Assembly (NCBI GenBank): GCA_047921075.1
Contig: JBLRWS010000042.1
Location: forward strand, 1 to 21,340
DNA: 21,340 nucleotides
Origin: JBLRWS01 sp047921075
GTDB taxonomy: Bacteria; Bacteroidota; Rhodothermia; Balneolales; Balneolaceae
Direction of reading: 5' to 3'
Shown: positions 14,682 through 21,340 of the stretch, in pieces
Position numbering within the stretch: the first letter of the stretch is position 1
Layout: the number at the start of each line of letters is the position of its first letter
The notes under the pieces: model-generated
Database searches by the model: none
What the model was told of the DNA's origin: nothing
What the model saw: the letters and a program-made list of their open reading frames with translations, nothing else
Position numbers and translations under genes: made by a program

Positions 14682-15299
14682 ATGTTTACAGGAATTGTAT
14701 CGCATCTGGGAATCATCCGAAAAACTGAAACCTTTGAAGGAGGAAGAGAGCTGGTTATCGAGTGTGAATTTGCCGACGACACACATATCGACGAAAGCAT
14801 TGCAGTAAACGGAGTGTGCCTCACGGTGGTAGCGCGGGATCAGCAGTCGTTTACCGTACAGTGTGTAGACGAAACCTTGCGCAAAACCATTCTGGGTGGT
14901 TTAAAAGCCGGCAGTAAAGTGAACCTGGAGCGATCTCTAACGCTCGAAAAAGGAATTGAGGGTCATTTTGTGCAGGGTCACGTAGATACGGTGGGTACGA
15001 TTCAATCGATTAGTAAGAAAGGAGCCGACCTTCTGTTGACCGTTCGGTTTGATGAAGATTTCTCCGACTATGTAGTAGATCGTGGCAGTATTGCCGTGGA
15101 TGGCATATCGCTTACCGTAGCCCGCTGCACCAATACCACCTGTACCCTTGCTATTATTCCCTACACCTGGGAGCATACCAATCTCTTTCTGAAATCGGAA
15201 GGAGATACAGTGAACCTCGAGTTCGATATCTTTGGAAAATACATCGTGCGTTATCTGAACAAACGAGAAGGGCGGCCATCCGGCACAGACGCGCAGTAA
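14682..15299 (+). CDS. ribE: Riboflavin synthase (alpha subunit)
   Basis: Riboflavin synthase converts two molecules of 6,7-dimethyl-8-ribityllumazine into riboflavin, the last step of the pathway. The 205-residue protein shows the internal duplication of two lumazine-binding barrels. The first begins MFTGIVSHLG with SIAVNGVCLTV; the second begins near GHFVQGHVDTVG with GSIAVDGISLTV. The gene is named ribE or ribC in different organisms. It follows ribD by 10 nt, so the two are co-transcribed. The other riboflavin genes (ribA/B, ribH) are not in the window. Its stop ends 1 nt from the stop of the lptD-like gene on the other strand. Confidence 0.96.
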   Translation: MFTGIVSHLGIIRKTETFEGGRELVIECEFADDTHIDESIAVNGVCLTVVARDQQSFTVQCVDETLRKTILGGLKAGSKVNLERSLTLEKGIEGHFVQGHVDTVGTIQSISKKGADLLLTVRFDEDFSDYVVDRGSIAVDGISLTVARCTNTTCTLAIIPYTWEHTNLFLKSEGDTVNLEFDIFGKYIVRYLNKREGRPSGTDAQ

Positions 15300-15300
15300 G

Positions 15301-18087
15301 TTAGAATCGTGGCGGCCGCCCGGTAGGAGCTGAACTCCGCTCCAGATTGTTCAGCCCCGGAAGCTTCTGGAACAGACTTTGAATCTGCCCGTGATTGAGG
15401 GAGAGCCGGAACGCATAATACTGGAAATCACCAATTGGGTTAAACTGGAACGACATACTCCAGCACACCAGATCGCGCGAAAGATTGAATTGCGACGGCG
15501 TAAGCTCCCCTTCAATAAAGTCGTAGCCTATCCGGGTGCTAAAACTCCATTTAGGCGTGAGCTGAAAGCGGATGTTATTGGCATTTAGTACCGCCGTTTC
15601 ACGAGCCGGCTGGCCGGTGCGGAGGGTCCAGCTATAGCTAAAATCGAGCCCGAAACTCCAGGGAGATCGGATTGGCTGTACCGGTCGTTCGTTAAACGCC
15701 TCGTCAATAGGGCTGAAAAACATCTGATTCAACGGATTGTACGGCCTGTACGCCGGGGTCTGAATTCGTACCCCCCGCCCTCCGCCGCTGAAGTTAGTGG
15801 AGGCACTGACCCGATAATTAAGGGGTTGCAGAATTTTACCACCCGAATTCCATAAAAAGGTATTGATAAACCGCCCCTGTTGATCACGTTCATACGCGGT
15901 AAAAGCGGCGTTGGCCTGAATGCGAATACCATCGAGAACACGGGAGGTGAGCGTCATGTTGATGTTGCCCAGATTAAGACTGTCGGCGGCAAAGTTATAG
16001 CTCGAGTTAACCGCCAGATTATCAATCAGCCGTACGTTGGTAGATTGAATTTCGCCGGTGGAGTCGCGGCGCACACGCTTGGTTTCCAGAATGTTGGAGA
16101 TGCCAAACGCCATGGTCTGCTGCTCGCCGGCCGGTGGGCCGCCAAATACTTCCCGGTCAAACCGGGAAAAACGCTGTGTATTGCCCAATGTATCTACCTG
16201 AACAGTTTCAAAAAACCCCCAAAAATCGTCAGAAAAGTCGGGCCGGTAATTGAAGCTTACATTGGGGCGCAGGGTATGGCGAAGTCCTTCGAACGAACCC
16301 AGTTTCATCTGCGAAATACCGTAGAAGGTGGTGGTAAAGTTGAGGCTGGTGTTAAAATCACGCGCGGTGGCAATACCCCGTTCAAGGCGTGGCACGGCAC
16401 GGTTCTCTTCCGGCACAAATTCCCGGCGGGTGCTGGTGGGGTACCAATACTCGTTGTAGTTGATGCTTGCACTCACATTCAGGAACTGGCTGGGAAGCAA
16501 CTGTGCAGCCGTCACACCGGCCGTGTGTAACATCCCGTACTGCACGTGGCGGTCATCACCGGTGGCCTCCCGAAACCGGGACGGATTAAACAACGCCTCC
16601 AAAAAATTAACCTCCGCCGAATCGCGGTCAATTGGCACAAAATTAAAATTGGAGCGAAACCGGTTTCGGTAATTCACAGAAATACGCTCGTACCATTGCT
16701 GTTCGGTGGTGCCGGGCCTGCTTCGTTCAAAGGGCTGAAATTGCCTCAGGCTAAAGTTGGTTTCAGGGCCGGTCAGGCGGGCTACATTCGTGTCGAACTG
16801 CTGATTCAGGTTGGTAGTAGCACTAAAGTTATATATCCCTTCGGGATGGTTGAACCGGTAGGCCACTCGTGAGGTGCTGCTCGTTTGCGCACGCTCATCA
16901 AGATCGAAGGAGTTACGGCGGAAAAAATTGGAGGTGTTCAGGTTGATATCGGCCGAAATGTTGGCAAATGGCGAGAGCTCCTGGCTATGGTTAATCGACA
17001 CCCTGCGGCTGGTCGTTACCCCAAACCCGAGGTCGGTCGATTCCAGCCCGCGTTCGCGTGAATAACCCAGTGTGACACTACCGCGGTAGCGATCGGTCCG
17101 GTTGTATTGAAAACGGGTTTCGTTAAAAAACGTGCCGGAGGTAAACAGGTCGAACGAGGTTTGGCCCACCAGAAAATCGTTAAAGTACTGAAACCAACCC
17201 AGCCGTTGCACACCCAGCCCGCGCGATGAGGTGTTTTGGGTGATATAGGTCGGTTCCAGCAAACCGGATTGGCGTGAGTCGATACCCCCGGGAACATAGC
17301 CGAACGGAAACACCAGCGGATAAGGAATATCGAGGATGTAGAGGCGCGCATTGGTGAAGAAAATTTCCTCTTCATCCACCACCTTCATCCGCTCGGCACG
17401 AATGTAATAATACATGTGATCGGGCGGACAGGTTGAGTAAATGCCGTCCTCAATAAAAACCTCCGTCTGAGAGACATTCTTCACTTTGGTACCGATCAGG
17501 TATCCATCATCTACCTGTATCTCTGCCACTTCAAATTTCCCCTTTTCCGTTTCGTAGTTGAACAGGATTCGGGTGCTGCGCAGATCGTCATTTTCGCGCC
17601 GGAGAATGGGGTATGAGAGGGTGTCTTGTGGCTGGAGCGCGCGCGCTTCTACCAGATTTTTTTCCAGATCGAGGTCAATCTTTCCTGCATCGAGCGAGCC
17701 GCTTTGGTGGGTAACGTTCGCACTGCCAAACAGCTCGCCTTTCCGCTGCCCCCTGAAGTTAAAGATTAGTGAGTCACGGGCTTGAAAATTAACAGCCCCA
17801 TCGGCAGCCTGGCGCTGCGATGATCGGGAATCGGGTCGCTGACCCACACCTCCGGTTACAAAGTCTGGGCGCGGCTGCTGGCGGTATGTTTCGGTATCAG
17901 CCGGTGGGGGAAGTGTATCGCGGGCAGCCGGCTGCAGAGTGTCGGGAAGCTGTGTCTGCACGGTATCGGGCAGCACCGGTGAGGTTCGGAGCGTATCGGT
18001 GCCCGTTTGATTTTGGGCATGCAGAGATAGCGGTAACAGCCATATCACGCAGAGGAAAAGAAAATAAAAGTAGTGTGGATGATACAT
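15301..18087 (-). CDS. lptD: LptD-like outer-membrane LPS assembly protein
   Basis: This is a large outer-membrane protein related to LptD, which inserts lipopolysaccharide into the outer leaflet. A signal peptide (hydrophobic FYFLFLCVIWLLPLSLHA) is followed by a low-complexity stretch rich in Thr, Pro, Asp and Gln. An OstA/LptA-like domain follows (GELFGSANVTHQSG, then LDLEKNLVEA) with the LptD-type segment DGIYSTCPPDHMYYYIRAERMK and PYPLVFPFGYVPGG. The remaining 650 or so residues are beta-barrel-like. The chain ends in Phe, as many barrel proteins do. An ATG at 18102 would add five residues; I prefer 18087, which shortens the basic lead. Cysteines are sparse, so the disulfide pattern of E. 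coli LptD is not conserved. The gene lies 20 to 35 nt after the ROK kinase gene. Confidence 0.87.
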   Translation of the reverse strand: MYHPHYFYFLFLCVIWLLPLSLHAQNQTGTDTLRTSPVLPDTVQTQLPDTLQPAARDTLPPPADTETYRQQPRPDFVTGGVGQRPDSRSSQRQAADGAVNFQARDSLIFNFRGQRKGELFGSANVTHQSGSLDAGKIDLDLEKNLVEARALQPQDTLSYPILRRENDDLRSTRILFNYETEKGKFEVAEIQVDDGYLIGTKVKNVSQTEVFIEDGIYSTCPPDHMYYYIRAERMKVVDEEEIFFTNARLYILDIPYPLVFPFGYVPGGIDSRQSGLLEPTYITQNTSSRGLGVQRLGWFQYFNDFLVGQTSFDLFTSGTFFNETRFQYNRTDRYRGSVTLGYSRERGLESTDLGFGVTTSRRVSINHSQELSPFANISADINLNTSNFFRRNSFDLDERAQTSSTSRVAYRFNHPEGIYNFSATTNLNQQFDTNVARLTGPETNFSLRQFQPFERSRPGTTEQQWYERISVNYRNRFRSNFNFVPIDRDSAEVNFLEALFNPSRFREATGDDRHVQYGMLHTAGVTAAQLLPSQFLNVSASINYNEYWYPTSTRREFVPEENRAVPRLERGIATARDFNTSLNFTTTFYGISQMKLGSFEGLRHTLRPNVSFNYRPDFSDDFWGFFETVQVDTLGNTQRFSRFDREVFGGPPAGEQQTMAFGISNILETKRVRRDSTGEIQSTNVRLIDNLAVNSSYNFAADSLNLGNINMTLTSRVLDGIRIQANAAFTAYERDQQGRFINTFLWNSGGKILQPLNYRVSASTNFSGGGRGVRIQTPAYRPYNPLNQMFFSPIDEAFNERPVQPIRSPWSFGLDFSYSWTLRTGQPARETAVLNANNIRFQLTPKWSFSTRIGYDFIEGELTPSQFNLSRDLVCWSMSFQFNPIGDFQYYAFRLSLNHGQIQSLFQKLPGLNNLERSSAPTGRPPRF

Positions 18088-18122
18088 TCTACGGTGCTGC
18101 ATGGTGTAGAAGTGGTTGGTGG

Positions 18123-19073
18123 TTAGCTCAGCTCATCAAACGCAAGACTCGCGGCACCGAGCATGGCGGCGTCATTGCCCAACGACTCATATAAAATTTC
18201 AAAATCCTCCAAAAACGGCGGCATTAAATACGAAGTGGCGGTCTCTTTTGCGGGATCCAAAATCCATTTGCCGGCTTTGGCCACTCCGCCGCTTACAATC
18301 ACTTTACGGATATCCAGAATGTGAATGTAATTCACAATAGCATAGCCGAGCTTTTCGCCTGTTTTGCGCAAAATTTTTATGGCCAGCTCATTTCCGTCGT
18401 TGGCGGCTATGGTTAAATCAACGGGTTCCAGTTCGTCAAAATTTTTGGAGAATTTTTTGTAGAGCGGATTGTCCGGTTCCTGCCGGATGGTGTCGGATGC
18501 GTAGCGGCTCAGAAATCGCTGCCCCAGATACGCCTCTATCCCCCCCCGGGTGTTGCTGTTGGAAAGAGGACCGTGATAGTCGATGATCACATGGCCAAGT
18601 TCGGCCGCTGCACCGGTTTGCCCGCGGTAAATCTGATTGTTGTAGATGATTCCGCCGCCCACACCGGTACCCAGTGTGATCATAATAAAATGATCGAATG
18701 GCGAGCCCACGCCAAAACGGGCCGATCCCAAAGCAGCCAGGTTGGCATCGTTTTCAATCACGCAGGGAAGCTGTAATCGGCGCTGCAACTCCTCCGATAC
18801 GTTTTCGTGTTTCCAGCCCGGCAGATTGGGCGGATTTTTTACCGTGGTGCGATCGAGGCTTACCATGCCCGGCAAGCCCATACCTACGCCAATCGGTTCT
18901 TCATCAAACTCCTGCAGCATATCACGAATGGTACCGGCGATTGTATCGAAGATATACTTTTTGCCTTTATCTGCGTTTGTGGGAACAGACGTACGCTCCA
19001 AAAACCCACTTTTTTGATCAACAATAGCAATTTTAATATTGGTTCCGCCTAAATCAACACCGGCTGCAATCAT
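18123..19073 (-). CDS. ROK-family sugar kinase (glucokinase-like) lacking the zinc cysteines
   Basis: This is a 316-residue ROK-family protein, probably a glucokinase that phosphorylates glucose with ATP. Present are the phosphate motif DLGGTNIK at 7-14, the sugar-binding/catalytic ENDAN segment with Asp109, GTGVGGG at 135-141, ELGH at 158-161, and the adenosine motif VSGGVAKAG. In most ROK proteins the next motif is CxCGxxGCxE, which binds zinc. Here it reads SNSNTRGGIE at 171-180, so all three cysteines are lost while the final Glu remains. There is no N-terminal DNA-binding domain, so it is not a NagC/XylR-type repressor. The ATG at 19073 (MIAAGVDLGG) is preferred over a TTG three codons earlier. 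It lies between ftsB/divIC-like and lptD-like genes on the same strand. Sugar specificity is not determined. Confidence 0.88.
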   Translation of the reverse strand: MIAAGVDLGGTNIKIAIVDQKSGFLERTSVPTNADKGKKYIFDTIAGTIRDMLQEFDEEPIGVGMGLPGMVSLDRTTVKNPPNLPGWKHENVSEELQRRLQLPCVIENDANLAALGSARFGVGSPFDHFIMITLGTGVGGGIIYNNQIYRGQTGAAAELGHVIIDYHGPLSNSNTRGGIEAYLGQRFLSRYASDTIRQEPDNPLYKKFSKNFDELEPVDLTIAANDGNELAIKILRKTGEKLGYAIVNYIHILDIRKVIVSGGVAKAGKWILDPAKETATSYLMPPFLEDFEILYESLGNDAAMLGAASLAFDELS

Positions 19074-19122
19074 AGTAAGCAATCAAATTAAGAAACGATC
19101 AGGTTGAGGCAGAGCTATACCT

Positions 19123-19428
19123 TTAATCAGCAGTTTCAATCCGGTACACCGTTTCGCCCGGCTTGCGCATACCGTACTCCTCACGAGCAATTTTTTCGAG
19201 CAAGTCGGGGTTGTTCTCCAATTCGGATATCTTTTGCTCCAATTCAGCCGTTTTCTCATTAAGCTCTTTTGTCCGCTCGATGAGTGTGCTTTTTTGCGAT
19301 TGCAGCTGAAAGCGTGTAACTAAGCTATAGGAATCAAAAACGGTAAACCAGAGTATTACAAATCCTGCAAGGATACCCGCCAAGATAGATTTTTTCCAGT
19401 GTAAGGGATTGAATATTTTGGTATTCAT
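19123..19428 (-). CDS. FtsB/DivIC-family septum formation initiator protein
   Basis: This is a 101-residue bitopic membrane protein of the FtsB/DivIC family, which links early and late divisome components and helps activate septal wall synthesis. It has a short basic N terminus, one transmembrane helix at about 15-31, and an extracytoplasmic coiled coil at about 38-75 (heptad-like TLIERTKELNEKTAELEQKI). It ends in the family C-terminal motif LLEKIAREEYGMRKPGE with VYRI. Length and layout are typical. It is the first gene of the minus-strand group with the ROK kinase and the lptD-like gene (49-bp gap to the kinase). The DivIC versus FtsB name cannot be decided from sequence. Confidence 0.9.
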   Translation of the reverse strand: MNTKIFNPLHWKKSILAGILAGFVILWFTVFDSYSLVTRFQLQSQKSTLIERTKELNEKTAELEQKISELENNPDLLEKIAREEYGMRKPGETVYRIETAD

Positions 19429-19450
19429 CAGCCTGAAGTTGAATTGACAT

Positions 19451-19480
19451 CAAATTACTTAAAAGTGCGTTTTAACCAAA
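19451..19480 (-). promoter_or_regulatory. Candidate promoter for the ftsB/divIC-like gene
   Basis: On the minus strand, TTTG (19477-19480) is followed after 19 nt by TAATTTG (19451-19457). This resembles the Bacteroidota -33/-7 promoter (TTTG, TAnnTTTG), with one base missing from the spacer of the -7 box. It ends 22 nt before the ATG. The assembly gap begins only 10 bp further upstream. Confidence 0.3.
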
Positions 19481-19490
19481 ACCCTAAAAC

Positions 19491-19590
19491 NNNNNNNNNN
19501 NNNNNNNNNNNNNNNNNNNNNNNNNNNNNNNNNNNNNNNNNNNNNNNNNNNNNNNNNNNNNNNNNNNNNNNNNNNNNNNNNNNNNNNNNN
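19491..19590. other. Assembly gap (100 N)
   Basis: Exactly 100 unknown bases, the conventional filler for a scaffold gap of unknown size. The reading frame and distances across it cannot be trusted. The 5' end of the following gene, and possibly other sequence, is missing here. Confidence 0.95.
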
Positions 19591-21267
19591 CTGGTGCGCG
19601 CCCGGGAGCGCGGTGTGCGGGTACGGGTAGCGACCGATCACTACAATCGGTTCCGAAACCGGGAGCATGGCGAGCGGATCTGGGGAATGCTTCAGAATGC
19701 GGGTATCTATACAATTGATGACGCCGGTGAGGTGTTTCATCCCGATGGCTCGGTAACCTCGGCCGGCCTGCGGGGCGCCAGCTACGATATGCATCACAAG
19801 TTTGCAGTGATCGATATTCTGAGCGATGACCCCGACGACTATTACGTGTGGACCGGCTCCATGAACCTGACCTACACCGGCCCGATCAACACCAACAACA
19901 CCATGGTGATTAAAGACAGCGGCATTGCGGAGGCGTATCATGCCGAATTTAACGAGCTTTGGGGCGGCTCGGGCGACGTGCCAAATGCCGATCGTGCCCG
20001 CTTTCACAAAGACAAACGATTTATCGGCCAAACCGAATTTTTTGTAGACACCATTCGTGTCGAGCTCTATTTCGGCCCAATCAACAGAACACGAACAAAA
20101 CCCTCCATCGCCGAACGCCTGGAACACCTCGTACGCCATGAGGTACAGCGCGATGTGCTGTTTATGGCCTTCGCAATTACTCCGGGCATCCCGTTGAGCC
20201 AGGCCATGTGGGAGCGCTCCTTTACCGATCAAATTATACTCCAGGGACTGATCGATCCCCGTTTTTACGCCAGGTACCGAAACAGCGGCGACATCTGGGC
20301 CACACCGGAGGCACAACTCGGCAACCGGATGATACTTCCGGCCCGCGAGCTGCGTACGCTCCATCAAAAAGTGTTGCTGATGGATGTTACGGACCCACAC
20401 CTGCAGCGGAGCGGTATCGTGGCAACCGGTTCGTACAACTTTTCGCGCAACGCCGAAGAGAACAACGATGAGAATATTCTGATTATCCACAGCCCGGAAA
20501 TCGCCAATCAATTCTATCAGGATTTTATGGGGGCCAAAAAGCGGGCTACCGGAGAGATGGAGCCGCCGGTTCCGGTGCTCTCGCCCGGACAGTGGTATCC
20601 CGTGGCGTCGGTGCCCGATGGCAGCCGGTTCGAAATTGAGCTGTCGTATCGGTTCGACTATCCCGTGCGTCTCCTTGGCGTACAGGTTCCGCGGCTGTTT
20701 GCCGGTGCCGACTCATCGGAGTATTACAGTGCCGAAGCCGCTCGGTTTCTAAGAGAAACCCTGGAAGGAAAAGAAGTGCGTGTCATCGGTTTTGATGGCG
20801 GCTCGCCCGAGGCCCGGAGTGGTGCCTATCGCGGATACGTGCAGGTGCGAACCGACGACGGATCCATTCTGGACGTGAACCGGCTGATGCTGGAGCAGGG
20901 GCTTGGTGAGTGGGTGCCGTTTTACCGTCAGCATAGTGATTCTGTGGAGGTGTTTCAACAACTTGAGCGTGCGGCGAGAACGGACAGCGTGGGAATGTGG
21001 ACCGAGCCGGAGCGTGTAAACGAAAAAATAGCCCGCGTATCCATTGACGGGGACGAAGAAGAGGCGGTCACGTTTCCGATCAACATCAATACAGCCGATG
21101 CTCAAACACTGCAGGCGCTGTCGGGTATTGGCCCGGCCTTTTCAGAACGGATTGTTGAGTACAGGCTGGAGAATGGTGGCTTTAATACGGTAGAAGAGCT
21201 GATCAATGTGCGAGGCATTGGCCCGGCAACGATGGACCGCCTGCGGCCGTTTGTGACGGTCGACTAA
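19591..21267 (+). CDS. PLD-family nuclease-like protein with SNase-like and ComEA-like HhH domains (5'-truncated by gap)
   Basis: The visible 558 residues start at the edge of the gap; the true start lies inside or beyond it. Two phospholipase D (HKD) motifs are present. The first has His68, Lys70 and Asp75 with TGSMN; the second has His258, Lys260 and Asp265 with TGSYN. Together they form one complete PLD active site, as in nucleases and phospholipases of this superfamily. Residues 341-470 resemble a staphylococcal-nuclease/thermonuclease fold (YPVRLLGVQVPR, AEAARFLRETLEGKEVRV, then DVNRLMLEQGLGEW). The Glu expected after the RLL segment seems to be replaced. Residues 496-556 form a ComEA-like double helix-hairpin-helix with INTADAQTLQALSGIGPAF and VRGIGPATMDRLRP, which binds DNA. 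A secreted or surface nuclease is plausible, but any signal peptide is in the gap. Confidence 0.85.
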   Translation: MVRARERGVRVRVATDHYNRFRNREHGERIWGMLQNAGIYTIDDAGEVFHPDGSVTSAGLRGASYDMHHKFAVIDILSDDPDDYYVWTGSMNLTYTGPINTNNTMVIKDSGIAEAYHAEFNELWGGSGDVPNADRARFHKDKRFIGQTEFFVDTIRVELYFGPINRTRTKPSIAERLEHLVRHEVQRDVLFMAFAITPGIPLSQAMWERSFTDQIILQGLIDPRFYARYRNSGDIWATPEAQLGNRMILPARELRTLHQKVLLMDVTDPHLQRSGIVATGSYNFSRNAEENNDENILIIHSPEIANQFYQDFMGAKKRATGEMEPPVPVLSPGQWYPVASVPDGSRFEIELSYRFDYPVRLLGVQVPRLFAGADSSEYYSAEAARFLRETLEGKEVRVIGFDGGSPEARSGAYRGYVQVRTDDGSILDVNRLMLEQGLGEWVPFYRQHSDSVEVFQQLERAARTDSVGMWTEPERVNEKIARVSIDGDEEEAVTFPININTADAQTLQALSGIGPAFSERIVEYRLENGGFNTVEELINVRGIGPATMDRLRPFVTVD

Positions 21268-21340
21268 AAAAAGGTTCTGTTTACGGTGGGTAGTTGAATA
21301 GATCAATAAAAAACTATTTCAGGCTGATGAACAATCCGGC

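Noticed and set aside
15880..16530. Plus-strand open frame of about 216 codons inside the lptD-like gene
   Set aside because: Antisense shadow of the beta-barrel coding region, with no recognisable protein features.
19459..20511. Long minus-strand open frame of about 350 codons opposite the PLD fusion gene
   Set aside because: It runs through the N gap and lies wholly opposite well-supported PLD coding sequence. No family features are seen in its translation.
21314..21340. Possible 3' end of a minus-strand gene (AGLFISLK then a stop) at the window edge
   Set aside because: Only eight codons are visible, so it cannot be told from chance.

Overview
The window reads as a chromosomal segment of a Gram-negative bacterium of the Bacteroidota/Balneolota/Rhodothermota superphylum. 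This is inferred from gene content, not from a database search: a PorQ-type type IX secretion protein, an LptD-like outer-membrane assembly protein, an Mla/Tgd-type lipid ABC transporter, a DivIC/FtsB-like division protein, few strong Shine-Dalgarno sites, and two sites resembling the Bacteroidota promoter (TAnnTTTG). Coding density is very high and no stretch over 300 bases lacks a gene. There are no rRNA or tRNA genes, CRISPR arrays, insertion sequences or phage genes. A run of 100 N (19491-19590) is an assembly gap that removes the start of the last gene.

Layout. (1) 1-2437, plus strand: the end of trigger factor (tig), clpP and clpX, the classic chaperone/protease block. (2) 2548-3834, plus strand: a membrane histidine kinase, overlapping tail-to-tail by 16 bp with an ECF sigma factor gene on the minus strand (3819-4394). 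(3) 4530-7922, minus strand: a tightly packed run transcribed aroC, TPR protein, LysM/RlpA-like secreted protein, CPBP membrane protease. The aroC/TPR junction overlaps and the next gaps are 3 and 7 nt. (4) 8044-9021, minus strand: porQ. (5) 9124-11538, plus strand: mlaE-mlaF-mlaD, followed at 11686-13458 by a membrane-anchored SurA/PpiD-type chaperone and a clear intrinsic terminator. (6) 13547-15299, plus strand: ribD and riboflavin synthase. (7) 15301-19428, minus strand: ftsB/divIC-like gene, a ROK-family sugar kinase and the lptD-like gene. (8) 19591-21267, plus strand: the 5'-truncated gene of a PLD + SNase-like + helix-hairpin-helix protein.

The common theme is envelope biogenesis and protein quality control. 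ClpXP and trigger factor handle cytoplasmic proteostasis; PpiD/SurA, LptD, Mla and PorQ concern periplasm and outer-membrane assembly; LysM/RlpA and DivIC/FtsB concern the cell wall and division. The rest is core metabolism (chorismate, riboflavin, glucose phosphorylation). I see no obvious new multi-gene system. The most notable points are residue-level and architectural: ClpP has Asn at the catalytic Asp position, the ROK kinase has lost its zinc cysteines, and the last gene combines two HKD nuclease motifs, a degraded SNase-like domain and a ComEA-like DNA-binding tail.
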